64,000 nucleotides of DNA. Origin: DATFMP01 sp035266845. GTDB taxonomy: Bacteria; SAR324; JACQKK01. The stretch covers positions 1 to 64,000 of the forward strand of contig DATFMP010000022.1 of assembly GCA_035266845.1 (NCBI GenBank), given 5' to 3'. Below are positions 51,121 to 59,591 of this stretch, one piece after another (within the stretch, counting starts at the first letter, position 1; each line of letters begins with the position of its first letter). Under the pieces are notes generated by a model, which saw only the letters and a program-made list of their open reading frames with translations, was not told the origin of the DNA and did not search any database. Both the position numbers and the translations under genes were made by a program.

Positions 51121-51797
51121 CGTTTTCGATCGCTCTCGGACACGGGCCGCGGGTTGGTGCGCTGCGGCCCTGCGCCCATCCTTCCATAAGGCGCCGGCGT
51201 TGTCACCGCCTCCCGGGCCTGACGGCGGTCGCGGTGGCTCTCCGGGCTGTGTCGCGCGTCCGCCGGCACGCCCGGGCCCGCGCCGGTGCGCGCCAGGTGC
51301 CGGCGTCCAATGCGCTTCTCCATCAGCAACGAGCTGTGGTAGTGGCCCCATTTCAACGCATACTCGCTGAAGAAGCCCGCCCGCACGAAGCCGAAGCGCA
51401 GGTGCAGCGCCACCGACGCCCGGTTGGGCGGCACGATGGCAGCGTAGGCCCGGTGCAGCCGCTCACCGGCCAGGGCCTCGAAGAGCGCCCGGTACAGCCG
51501 GGTGCCCAGACCGCGCCGCGTGTGCCCGGGCGCCAGAAAGATCGTCGTCTCCACCGTCTCGCGATAGGCCGATAAGGGGAGAAACGGGACGCTGCTGGCG
51601 TAGCCGAACAGGCGCCCATCCTCCTCCGCCACGAACAACCGGTACGGCCCGCGCTCGGCGAACTGCGCGAACCAGGGGCGGCGCGCCTCCTCGGTGAGTG
51701 ACTGCTCGGCGAAGACCGCCGCGGTGTGCAGCACGTAGTGGTTGTAGATGGCTGTGAGCGCGGATAGGTCGCCCGGCTCTGCGCTGCGGATGCGCAT
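51117..51797 (-). CDS. GNAT-family N-acetyltransferase
   Basis: 226 residues from ATG 51797 (MRIRSAEPGDLSALTAIYNHYV). GNAT features: YRLFVAEEDGRLFGYASSVPF, ETVETTIFLAPGHTRRGLGTRLYRALFEAL (acetyl-CoA pyrophosphate loop GHTRRGLGT), AIVPPNRASVALHLRFGFVRAG. This resembles phosphinothricin-type acetyltransferases. An alternative start at 51857 has a GGTGAG site. The last ~45 residues are polar low-complexity and overlap the B12 gene start by ATGA. First gene of GNAT - B12 - DCC. Confidence 0.8.
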   Translation of the reverse strand: MRIRSAEPGDLSALTAIYNHYVLHTAAVFAEQSLTEEARRPWFAQFAERGPYRLFVAEEDGRLFGYASSVPFLPLSAYRETVETTIFLAPGHTRRGLGTRLYRALFEALAGERLHRAYAAIVPPNRASVALHLRFGFVRAGFFSEYALKWGHYHSSLLMEKRIGRRHLARTGAGPGVPADARHSPESHRDRRQAREAVTTPAPYGRMGAGPQRTNPRPVSESDRKR

Positions 51798-52149
51798 GGA
51801 ATGTCTCGGGGATGGATGCACGCCAGGAACCGACGCACAGCATAGGTCCACGCTCATTCTAGCTCACCCCACAGTGCGCGCCTATATGCACCGCGCCGAG
51901 GCATCGCGATGGCTGAGCGAATGAGCAATGGCACGGGCGTCCTCGCCCTCGTGCCTGGGCTTCGGCGGGCGGGCCAGAGGCCCGCCCACCGGGCATTGGC
52001 GGGGTGACGCGGGGTGCGGTGCGCGCCCCTTTGCATGGCGGGAGCGCCCGGCGTATCCTCGTGCGGGGAGGGCGCACCGTCGCGTCCCCACCCGCTGCGC
52101 ACCGCGCCGACCGGCGCCCTTGACCAGCCTTCCGGGCCCGCCGCACGCC
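51798..52149. promoter_or_regulatory. Divergent GNAT / rodA intergenic region with a rodA promoter
   Basis: 352 bases with no gene if the GNAT gene starts at 51797. A perfect 9-bp hairpin GGGCGGGCC-aga-GGCCCGCCC lies at 51967-51987. On the plus strand TTGCAT (52031-52036), a 17-base spacer and TATCCT (52054-52059) form a likely sigma-70 promoter about 90 bases before rodA. Confidence 0.5.
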
Positions 52150-53472
52150 ATGTTCGACCGACGCCTGCTCGCCAACTTCGACTGGACGCTGCTGCTGCTG
52201 GCGCTGACGATCTCGCTGATCGGCGTGGCCGGCATCTACTCGGCGTCCAAGGGCTACCCGGGGCATCCCCACTTCTGGCTGCGCCAGCTCTACTGGATCG
52301 GGCTGGGTCTGGTGCTGGGATTCCTGGTGCTGCTGGTGGACTTCCGCACGATCGGCCAGTGGTCGTATCTCTTCCACGGCGGGGTGTGCCTGACGCTGAT
52401 CGTGCTGCTGGTGGTGGGGGCGGGCGATGGCCAGGTGGACCGCTGGTTCAACATCGGTCCCATTACCATCCAGCCCTCCGAGTTCGCCAAGTTCACCACG
52501 ATTCTCGCTATCGCGTACTACCTGCGGGATGGCCGGCACGTGGGCAACGTGGGCTGGCGCGGGCTGGTGGTGCCGTTGGGGCTGGTCGCGGTGCCCTTCC
52601 TGCTGATCGTCAATCAGCCCGACCTGGGCACGGCGCTGATGCTGCCGGCGATCTTCCTGCCGATCATCGTGCTGGCCGGCCTGCGCCTGCGGCTGTTGAT
52701 GTACCTGGGCATCGTGGCCCTGCTGGCAATCTTCGGGCTGGTGGCCTCGTTCAAGCTGGGCTACTACCGCGTGGACGACGCCCTGGTGCACAGTCTGAAG
52801 CGCCAGGGCTACGCAGCGCCGCAGATGGAGGCGCTGGCGCAGTTCAAGGGCCAGCAGTTCTACCTGCCCAGCACCCTGCGTGCGCGGCTCAATTCCAACC
52901 CGTTCCTGTTCGGCGAAACGGAACTGCAGGACGCCGTGGTGGAGCGGGGCTTCCGCCCGTTCATCTCCTACGTGCTGCGCTCCTACCAGCAGAAGCGCCT
53001 GCTCACGTTCATCAACCCGGAGAAGGACCCGCTGGGAGCGGGCTACCACGTCATTCAATCGCGCGTCGCCATCGGCAGCGGGGGCTTCCTCGGCAAGGGC
53101 TTCGGCCACAGCACGCAGGGCTCCCTGAACTTCCTGCCTGCCCGGCACACGGACTTCATCTTCTCCATCTTTGCGGAGGAGTGGGGCTTCCTGGGCGCGG
53201 TGGCGCTGCTGGCGCTCTACACGATGCTGATCCTGCGCGCGATCTCCGTGGTGTTCCAGACCCACGACCGCTTCAGCGCCTTCGTGACCATGGGCGTGAC
53301 CACCATGATCGGCATGCAGGTGCTGATCAACATCGGCATGGCCGCCGGGCTGCTGCCCGTGGTGGGCGTGCCGCTGCCGTTCTTCAGCTACGGCGGCTCC
53401 TCCATGATCACGATGATGGTCGGCATCTCCATCCTGCTCAACATCCGCATGCGCCGCTTCCTGTGGAGCTAG
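52150..53472 (+). CDS. rodA: Rod-shape peptidoglycan glycosyltransferase RodA (SEDS)
   Basis: 440 residues, against ~370 for typical RodA. SEDS polymerases extend peptidoglycan with PBP2. Ten membrane segments are visible; QPDLGTALML, the extracellular VAIGSGGFLGKGFGHSTQGSLNFLPARHTDFIF and PLPFFSYGGSSMI are conserved, with the catalytic Asp in HTDF. A hydrophilic insert at ~204-278 (KLGYYRVDDALVHSLKRQG to RSYQQKR) expands the large periplasmic loop. PBP2 and mreBCD are not in the window. Confidence 0.9.
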   Translation: MFDRRLLANFDWTLLLLALTISLIGVAGIYSASKGYPGHPHFWLRQLYWIGLGLVLGFLVLLVDFRTIGQWSYLFHGGVCLTLIVLLVVGAGDGQVDRWFNIGPITIQPSEFAKFTTILAIAYYLRDGRHVGNVGWRGLVVPLGLVAVPFLLIVNQPDLGTALMLPAIFLPIIVLAGLRLRLLMYLGIVALLAIFGLVASFKLGYYRVDDALVHSLKRQGYAAPQMEALAQFKGQQFYLPSTLRARLNSNPFLFGETELQDAVVERGFRPFISYVLRSYQQKRLLTFINPEKDPLGAGYHVIQSRVAIGSGGFLGKGFGHSTQGSLNFLPARHTDFIFSIFAEEWGFLGAVALLALYTMLILRAISVVFQTHDRFSAFVTMGVTTMIGMQVLINIGMAAGLLPVVGVPLPFFSYGGSSMITMMVGISILLNIRMRRFLWS

Positions 53473-53479
53473 CGGCTCC

Positions 53480-55930
53480 TCACAGCAGGCTGTAGGGGTC
53501 CACGTCCACCGCTACGCGCTCCTTGGCGCCCACCTTGAAGGCGGGGTCGTCCAGCACCGCCCGCAGCACGCGGTGGATGGGCGCCACGGACGCCGCGCGC
53601 AGCAGGATCATCCAGCGCCAGCGCCCGGCCAGGCGCTGGATCGGTGCTTCGGCCGCGCCCAGCACCCGCACATCCCCCCGACCCTGCGCAGCGTGACGCA
53701 ACCCGCGCGCAAGCTGCCCAGCCAAACGCTCGGCCGCACCCTGCTGCGGCGAGCTGGCCCACACCAGCGCCTGGCTGGAATAGGGCGGGCTGCCGCTGGC
53801 CTCGCGGATAGTGGCCTCCTCCGCGGCAAAGGCGCGCGTATCGTGCGACTGCACGTGCACCAGACTGTAGTGCTCCGGACTGTAGGTCTGGATCAGCACG
53901 CGACCCGGCCGCTCCCCGCGCCCGGCGCGCCCGGCCATCTGGGTGAGGATCTGGAACGTGCGCTCCGGCGCCCGGAAGTCCGCGATGTTGAGCGAGACGT
54001 CCGCCAGCACGGCCCCCACCAGCGTGATGAAGGGGAAGTCGTGCCCCTTGCTGAGCACCTGGGTGCCGATGATGATGTCGTAACGGCGTTCGCGGATGGC
54101 GTCCATCATCCGCTCCAGTTCGCCGCGCCGGCGTAGCGTGTCGCTGTCCATGCGCAGCACGCGGGCGCTGGGGAACATCACGCCCACGTCCTGCTCGATG
54201 CGCTCCGTGCCCATGCCCACCACCGCGAGCGCCTCGGCATCGCAGGCCGGGCAGCGCTCCGGCATGGGCCGGCTGTAGTCGCAGCGGTGGCACAGCAGCC
54301 GGTTGTCGGATCGGTGGTAGGTCAGCGAGATACTGCACTGCTCGCACAGCACCACCTCGCCGCAGGCACCGCAGCGCGCCAGACTGGCAAAGCCTCGCCG
54401 GTTGAGGAAGAGGATCGCCTGCTCCCCGCGCGCCAGGGTCTCGCGCAGCGCCTCCACCAGCGGCACGGTGAAGAAGGCGCAGCCGGCCTGCCGCGGCATG
54501 GTGCGCAAGTCCAGCATCTGCACCGGCGGCAGCGGACGCGCCTCCACGCGGCTGGCCAGGTGCAGGCGCGTGAGCTTGCCCAGCGCCACGTTGCGCAGGG
54601 ACTCCATGGAAGGCGTGGCGCTGCCCAGCACCACCACGGCCCCGCTGCGCGAGGCGCGCAGCATGGCGGCGTCGCGGCCATGGTAGCGGGGGCTCTCGTC
54701 CTGTTTGTACGAGCCGTCGTGCTCCTCGTCCACCACCACCAGCCCCAGGTCTTCCAGGGGCGCGAACACGGCGCTGCGGGCCCCGATCACGATGCGCGCG
54801 CGGCCCTCGCGCACGCGGCTCCACTCGTCGAAGCGCTCGCCCTCGCCCATGCCGCTGTGCAGCACGGCCACGTCGTCCCCGAAGCGCGAGCGGAAGCGGT
54901 TCACCATGGTGGCGGTGAGCGCGATCTCCGGCACCAGCAGCAGGCAGCTCTTGCCCAGCGCCCGGGCCTCGCGCACGGCGTGCAAATAGACCTCGGTCTT
55001 GCCGCTGCCGGTCACGCCCTCCAGCAGGAAGCCCTGGTAGCCGCCGCCCCCGGCTGCGTCGTGGAGCGCCTCACGCAGGGCCGCGAAGGCCGCCGCCTGC
55101 TCCCCGTTGAGCGCCAGGAAGGGCTCCGCCGGGGGCGTCGCCGCGCCGGGCCGGCGTCGCAGCGTGCGATCCTCCACAGCCACCAGTCCCGCCTCGGCCA
55201 GTTGGCGCACCACCGCCCCCGGCTCGCTCATCAGCGCGCGCAGGTGGGCCATGGGCTGCGGGCCCTCCTCGCGCAACAGCCGCAGGATGCGCTCGCGGCG
55301 CGTCTCGCGCTTCACGTTGCGGCGGCCGAGGGGCTCCGGCACCGGCTCGCCGCTCAGGCGTACCCAGCGCTCGGTGCGCGGCTTGGCCTTGGTGCCGGCA
55401 TACTCGTAGCTCAGCTCCAGCAGGCCACCGGGCCGCACCTGCCGCCACAGCCAGCGCTCGTCCGCCGGGCCCTGGGCCAGGCGCGCCCACTGCCCGGCAT
55501 CCCACGCCTCCAGCTCCAGCAGCGCCGCCCCCGCCTGCGCGGAGAGCCCGGCCAGCACCTCGGGCGGGGGTGGGCCCTCGCGCCAGCGGAAGTGCGTGCG
55601 GAAGCGCACGTTCATGCCCGACGGCAGCGCGGCCTCCAGCACCTCGCCCCAGCCGCAGAAGTAGTAGTCCGCCACCCAGCGAGTGAACTCCAGCAGCTCC
55701 GGCGAGAACAGCGCAGCGGCGCCCGTGCCCCGCTGGACGTCCTTCAGGCGAGCCTCCGGCAGTTCCGAATGCGCCTTGAGCCCCACCACCACCCCGGCGC
55801 GCACGCGGCTGCCGAAGGGCACGATGACGCGGCTGCCCGGCAGCACGCGCTCGGCCTCCGCCGGCGGCAGGCGGTAGTCGAACGTGCGCCGCAGGGGCAC
55901 GTTGAGCGCCACCTCCGCGATCATGGGCAT
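53480..55930 (-). CDS. priA: Primosomal replication-restart helicase PriA
   Basis: 816 residues. The 3'-DNA-binding N-terminal domain (RRTFDYRLPPAEAERVLPGSRVIVPFG) is followed by a winged helix, DEAH helicase core (GVTGSGKTEVYL Walker A, VVDEEHDGSYKQDE Walker B) and a zinc domain with eight Cys (RCGACGEVVLCEQC, LCHRCDYSRPMPERCPAC). IGTQVLSKGHDFP and QMAGRAGRGERPGRVLIQT complete the helicase motifs. All cysteines are present. Convergent with rodA, seven bases apart. Confidence 0.94.
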   Translation of the reverse strand: MPMIAEVALNVPLRRTFDYRLPPAEAERVLPGSRVIVPFGSRVRAGVVVGLKAHSELPEARLKDVQRGTGAAALFSPELLEFTRWVADYYFCGWGEVLEAALPSGMNVRFRTHFRWREGPPPPEVLAGLSAQAGAALLELEAWDAGQWARLAQGPADERWLWRQVRPGGLLELSYEYAGTKAKPRTERWVRLSGEPVPEPLGRRNVKRETRRERILRLLREEGPQPMAHLRALMSEPGAVVRQLAEAGLVAVEDRTLRRRPGAATPPAEPFLALNGEQAAAFAALREALHDAAGGGGYQGFLLEGVTGSGKTEVYLHAVREARALGKSCLLLVPEIALTATMVNRFRSRFGDDVAVLHSGMGEGERFDEWSRVREGRARIVIGARSAVFAPLEDLGLVVVDEEHDGSYKQDESPRYHGRDAAMLRASRSGAVVVLGSATPSMESLRNVALGKLTRLHLASRVEARPLPPVQMLDLRTMPRQAGCAFFTVPLVEALRETLARGEQAILFLNRRGFASLARCGACGEVVLCEQCSISLTYHRSDNRLLCHRCDYSRPMPERCPACDAEALAVVGMGTERIEQDVGVMFPSARVLRMDSDTLRRRGELERMMDAIRERRYDIIIGTQVLSKGHDFPFITLVGAVLADVSLNIADFRAPERTFQILTQMAGRAGRGERPGRVLIQTYSPEHYSLVHVQSHDTRAFAAEEATIREASGSPPYSSQALVWASSPQQGAAERLAGQLARGLRHAAQGRGDVRVLGAAEAPIQRLAGRWRWMILLRAASVAPIHRVLRAVLDDPAFKVGAKERVAVDVDPYSLL

Positions 55931-56123
55931 CTACCTGCGCGCAGGTGGGCAGACTGCCGGCAACAGGTGCTGGGCATGTAACCTTTTCGGCCCGACAGCA
56001 GTTTAAGATAGGTGTACCGTTGCTGTGTAGCGGCCCGTGCAGCCGGCTGCAAAGCGCAGGCGCCGAGCTTGCTCCCTTGGCGCCTGGTACCCCCAACGGC
56101 CCTGCACTTCCCCCCAGGGAGAC

Positions 56124-57278
56124 ATGACCGAGAAGTCCGAGAAAAAGACCGAATACCCCGCCCTGTTCGCCTCCAGCGAGGCCGGCACGCTGGCCTTTGA
56201 GCGAGGCTCGCTGGATGGGGAGATCGCCGCCGCTCTGGAGATCGTGCGACAGATCCGCGGCGACTACAAGCAGCATGCGGCCATCGTCGAGGGCCTGCGC
56301 GGCATCGAGGACAAGCTGGTGGAGCTGCGCGTCTCCAAGCTGGACGAGACCCAGGCGCGCGCGCAACTGGACGAGCTGATGCGCGTGCCCTTGGGCGAGC
56401 AGCACCTGCGTCTGGAGGCCTTCCGCAAGTCCAACACCCAGGCCAAGGTACGCTCCGAAGAGGAATACCTGGCCGCGGTGCGCAAGATGGTGCGCAACAC
56501 GCTTAGCAACGCGGCGCTGCTGCTGCTGCACCACCCGGAAAATCCGGTGCTGACCAAGCTCATCGACGACCTGAAGGGGCTGGACCTTGAGGACTACAGG
56601 GCCCTGCGCGGGCACATGGCCGCCCTGGCCAAGAGCCACCAGCTCTGGCAGTACAACGAGAAGAAGAAGGCCTTCCTGGTGGAATGGCTCAAGCCCTTCC
56701 AGGGCCAGCTCGGCAAGCCCATCGAGGAGATGACCGAGGAGGAGTTCCAGGCCGCCCTGCACCAGGTGGAGCAACTCCGCACCACGCGCCTGGAAGAGAT
56801 GACCCACCTGATGGTGGACTCCGACCGCGCCCCCTTCCGCGTTTACAACCGCACCATGAACCCGCTCGTCAACGGACGCGACGAGAGCTTCTGGGGCGGG
56901 GCGGAGCCGCGGGACGAGTTCATCGCGCTGCTCAACAGGCTTATCACGCGCTTCTGCTTCAACCTGGAAGACCGCTACCTGGTGTTCCGCAGCAAGGATG
57001 GCGGCTTCTGCTACCTCGTCGGCTTCTCGGACGAGGCCTTCGAGCAGGCCACCACCACCCAGGACGGCCGCTTGGCGCTCTATCCGCACCTCAAGGTGTT
57101 CGTGAAGAACAACGACGACCAGTACGCCGAGCTGACCATGGAGTTCTACAACCGCAACCCGCGGCTGTACTACAATGCCCTCAAGACCTCCGTCGTGCCC
57201 TTCCTGCGTGCCGCCGCGATCATGGTGGAGACCGAGCTGAGCCCTTCCATCAAGGGCGCCTTCGACATGTGGACGTAG
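56124..57278 (+). CDS. Unrecognised 384-residue protein
   Basis: ATG 56124 has AGGGAG upstream. The first ~120 residues are helical and charged (LDGEIAAALEIVRQIRGDYKQHAAIVEGL, KVRSEEEYLAAVRKMVRNTLSNAALLLL), the middle is helical (EYNEKKKAFLVEWLKPF), and the last ~150 form an alpha/beta unit (YNRTMNPLVNGRDESFWGG, NLEDRYLVFRSKDGGFCYLVGFSDEAF, LYPHLKVFVKNNDDQYAELTMEFYNRN). No signal peptide or membrane segment. Codon use is like its neighbours. A TAAGAT hexamer at 56004 may be its -10. I cannot name a family. Confidence 0.6.
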   Translation: MTEKSEKKTEYPALFASSEAGTLAFERGSLDGEIAAALEIVRQIRGDYKQHAAIVEGLRGIEDKLVELRVSKLDETQARAQLDELMRVPLGEQHLRLEAFRKSNTQAKVRSEEEYLAAVRKMVRNTLSNAALLLLHHPENPVLTKLIDDLKGLDLEDYRALRGHMAALAKSHQLWQYNEKKKAFLVEWLKPFQGQLGKPIEEMTEEEFQAALHQVEQLRTTRLEEMTHLMVDSDRAPFRVYNRTMNPLVNGRDESFWGGAEPRDEFIALLNRLITRFCFNLEDRYLVFRSKDGGFCYLVGFSDEAFEQATTTQDGRLALYPHLKVFVKNNDDQYAELTMEFYNRNPRLYYNALKTSVVPFLRAAAIMVETELSPSIKGAFDMWT

Positions 57279-57304
57279 GCGGGCCGCGGAACAGCGAACT
57301 ACAG

Positions 57305-57325
57305 GCGGGGGACAGGGTTCCCCGC
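57305..57325. repeat. Palindromic repeat, degraded GGGGGAAC class
   Basis: GCGGGG (57305-57310) and CCCCGC (57320-57325) pair around GACAGGGTT; the following ACCCCCTC recalls the CAAACCCCCTG flank at 37242. It sits just after the 384-residue protein, before the alkyltransferase-like gene. Confidence 0.45.
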
Positions 57326-57459
57326 ACCCCCTCTATACGGAAACGACGCCGGCTTGCCATCGGCCCCGCCGCCGTGCGAAGCAGGTCTAGCCCGCGCTGC
57401 CCGGTGCGGGGCCGGCGCGGCGTCGGCCCCGGTGCGGGCTTGCCCTTCCGGCCTTCGCC

Positions 57460-57879
57460 ATGCCCCGTCGCACCGCCGATCCCGCCGCCGAGATGGAGCG
57501 CTTCCGGGCGCGGGTGTACCGGCTGGTAGCGCTGATTCCGTCCGGGCGCGTGGCGACCTATGGGCAAATTTCCATCCTCGCGGGTCATCCCCGCCGGGCG
57601 CGGCACGTGGGCAATGCGCTCCGCCACGGCGCGCACCCGGAGCTGCCCTGGCACCGCGTCATCAACGCCCAGGGCCGCGTCTCGGCGCGGGCGGGCGAAA
57701 GCCGGCCCCGCGGCGACGAGCCGGTGGAGCGGCTACAGGAGCGCCTGCTCAAGGCCGAGGGCGTGGAGTTCCGTGGCGGCCGCGTGGACCTGGCCCGCTA
57801 CGGCTGGCGGCCCGAGCAGGACGGCGCCCCGTTACGCCGCAAACCGCGGAAAAAACAGGAGCTGACCGGACCGTTGTGA
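57460..57879 (+). CDS. Alkyltransferase-like DNA repair protein (ATL, catalytic Cys replaced by Trp)
   Basis: 139 residues of the O6-alkylguanine transferase C-terminal fold (VYRLVALIPSGRVATYGQISILAG, ARHVGNALRHGAH). The active motif PCHRV reads PWHRV (ELPWHRVINAQGR), so alkyl transfer is impossible. ATL proteins of this type (Atl1, E. coli YbaZ/eATL) bind alkylated bases and direct them to nucleotide excision repair. The C-terminus is Lys/Arg-rich. Upstream of tgt in the same direction. Confidence 0.88.
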   Translation: MPRRTADPAAEMERFRARVYRLVALIPSGRVATYGQISILAGHPRRARHVGNALRHGAHPELPWHRVINAQGRVSARAGESRPRGDEPVERLQERLLKAEGVEFRGGRVDLARYGWRPEQDGAPLRRKPRKKQELTGPL

Positions 57880-57924
57880 TCGTCCGAACCGGCAAGACTG
57901 ACCGACCCATTCCGTGCAACGGGG

Positions 57925-57951
57925 GTGCGGGAGAGCGCTGCTCCCCCGCAC
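57925..57951. terminator. Hairpin between the ATL gene and tgt
   Basis: GTGCGGGAGAGC (57925-57936), loop GCT, GCTCCCCCGCAC (57940-57951): a 12-bp stem with one A-C mismatch, related to the GGGGGCC class. It has no U-run and could limit read-through into tgt. Confidence 0.4.
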
Positions 57952-57973
57952 CTCAACGAGAGCTGTTCCGCCC

Positions 57974-59080
57974 ATGATTCGCTTTGCCGTGGAGGCCACG
58001 GACGGACCAGCGCGCGCCGGGCGGCTGGAGACGCCACGCGGGGTGGTGGAGACGCCGATCTTCATGCCGGTGGGCACGCTGGGCACCGTGAAGGCCATGA
58101 CACCCGAGGAACTGGAGGCGGTGGGCGCGCAGATCGTGCTGGCGAACACCTACCACCTGCACCTGCGGCCGGGGGAGGAGGTGGTGCGACGACTGGGTGG
58201 GCTGCACCGCTTCATGCACTGGGAGCGCCCCATCCTCACGGACAGCGGTGGCTTCCAGGTGTTCTCCCTGGCCAAGCTGAGCCGCGTGAGCGAGGAGGGT
58301 GTGCGCTTCCAGAGTCACCTGGACGGCACGCCGCTGAGCCTCACGCCCGAGGGCGCCGTGGCCATCCAGGAGGCCCTGGGCTCGGACATCATGATGTGCC
58401 TGGATCACCTCACGGCCCTGCCGGCGGACGAGGCCACGCTGCGCGAGGCCTGCGCGCTCACGACCCGCTGGGCGGCGCGCTGCAAGGCCGCGCGGCGCTC
58501 GGAGCACGCGCTGTTCGGCATCGTGCAGGGGGGCGTGCTGCCGGCCTTGCGGCGCGAGAGCGCCGAGGGGCTGCGGACCATCGGCTTCGACGGCTACGCC
58601 ATCGGGGGGCTCAGCGTGGGCGAGCCCCGCGCGGCCATGCACGAGACGGTCGCCGTGACGGCGCCGCTGCTGCCCGCGGACCAGCCGCGGTACCTGATGG
58701 GCGCGGGGGAGCCGGCGGACCTACTGTACGCCATCGGCCAGGGCGTGGACATGTTCGATTGCGTGCTGCCCACCCGCAACGCGCGCAACGGCACGCTCTA
58801 CACCCGCCGCGGCAAGGTGAACATCAAGCAGGCGCGTTACCGGGAAGACCCGACGCCGCTGGAGGAGGGCTGCCCCTGCCCGGCCTGCCGCCACTACTCG
58901 CGCGGCTACCTCTCGCACCTGTACCGGTCCGGCGAGATCCTCTCCATGCGGCTCAACACCTGGCATAACCTGCGATTCTACCTGACCCTCGTGCGCGAGG
59001 CCCGGGCCGCCATCGGGGCTGGGCGCTATACCGCCTGGGGGCGGGACTTCCTGGCCGCGTTCGAGTCCGGGCCGGAGTGA
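57974..59080 (+). CDS. tgt: Queuine tRNA-ribosyltransferase Tgt
   Basis: 368 residues. It exchanges guanine-34 for preQ1 (queuosine pathway). LANTYHLHLRPGEEVV, ILTDSGGFQVFSL (catalytic Asp), IMMCLDHLT, FGIVQGGV, GLSVGEP, and FDCVLPTRNARNGTLYTRRGK with the nucleophilic Asp are conserved. The zinc site is CPCPAC-x-H...H. ATG 57974. Queuosine precursor genes are not in the window. Confidence 0.94.
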   Translation: MIRFAVEATDGPARAGRLETPRGVVETPIFMPVGTLGTVKAMTPEELEAVGAQIVLANTYHLHLRPGEEVVRRLGGLHRFMHWERPILTDSGGFQVFSLAKLSRVSEEGVRFQSHLDGTPLSLTPEGAVAIQEALGSDIMMCLDHLTALPADEATLREACALTTRWAARCKAARRSEHALFGIVQGGVLPALRRESAEGLRTIGFDGYAIGGLSVGEPRAAMHETVAVTAPLLPADQPRYLMGAGEPADLLYAIGQGVDMFDCVLPTRNARNGTLYTRRGKVNIKQARYREDPTPLEEGCPCPACRHYSRGYLSHLYRSGEILSMRLNTWHNLRFYLTLVREARAAIGAGRYTAWGRDFLAAFESGPE

Positions 59081-59205
59081 GCAGCGCGGCCGGCGTTTGA
59101 ATCGGTGGCGCGGGCGTCTCCGGCCGCGTGCCTGGAATGGGACGGTGCGGAGCGGGCCGGTAGGGCACTCCGACTGCGGGCCGCCAGCCCCCGCACACTT
59201 TGGGC

Positions 59206-59234
59206 TTGACGGGCCCTGGAGCCTCGGGTAGCGT
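59206..59234 (+). promoter_or_regulatory. Putative promoter of the aroF leader
   Basis: TTGACG (59206-59211), a 17-base spacer and TAGCGT (59229-59234), about 80 bases before the leader peptide. The -35 is near-consensus and the -10 is weak. The region 59081-59205 shows no gene. Confidence 0.5.
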
Positions 59235-59315
59235 TCGTGATTATTGTAGCAGTGGGAATCCACGCGGTGGCGATACCCCGCGCAGGATCACGATTGCAGG
59301 TCTACAGGAGCCGGT

Positions 59316-59381
59316 ATGCGGCCGTTCGGGCAGCCCTTCTATTATTGGTGGTGCTTCGCTTTTGAGCGCCTGCCCGGTTAG
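59316..59381 (+). CDS. Aromatic-amino-acid leader peptide (attenuation)
   Basis: 21 codons with AGGAG five bases before the ATG. The peptide contains Phe, then FYYWWCFAF (TTC TAT TAT TGG TGG TGC TTC GCT TTT at 59337-59363), so nearly half of it is Phe, Tyr or Trp. The stop TAG is at 59379-59381. Ribosome stalling on the aromatic codons when charged tRNA is scarce should change folding of the downstream RNA and allow transcription of the DAHP synthase gene. Too short for ordinary gene finders. Confidence 0.8.
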   Translation: MRPFGQPFYYWWCFAFERLPG

Positions 59382-59540
59382 GTAGACCCCAAACCAGGGC
59401 AGGACTCAATTGAGGGTCTGCCCTGTCGCTCCGACCGACGGGGAATCAAAACCGAGCCCCCCGGCCGGACGCGAGAGAGAAAGACTGGATCGAGCGAAAA
59501 AGGCTGTGGGGCTCTCTGCGAACCCCACAGCCTTTTTTTA
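59381..59540 (+). terminator. Attenuator: competing hairpins and rho-independent terminator before aroF
   Basis: AGGCTGTGGGG (59501-59511) pairs perfectly with CCCCACAGCCT (59523-59533), followed by a run of seven T, a textbook intrinsic terminator 51 bases before the gene. Upstream, GGTAGACCC at the leader stop can pair with 59414-59422, or CAGGGCAG (59395-59402) with CTGCCCTG (59418-59425). GAGCCCC (59454-59460) can pair with GGGGCTC (59508-59514), breaking the terminator. Confidence 0.75.
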
Positions 59541-59591
59541 TGGGCACGGCCGGAGCCAAACCCCCTCACCCTGGGCACGAGGACGGGATCC

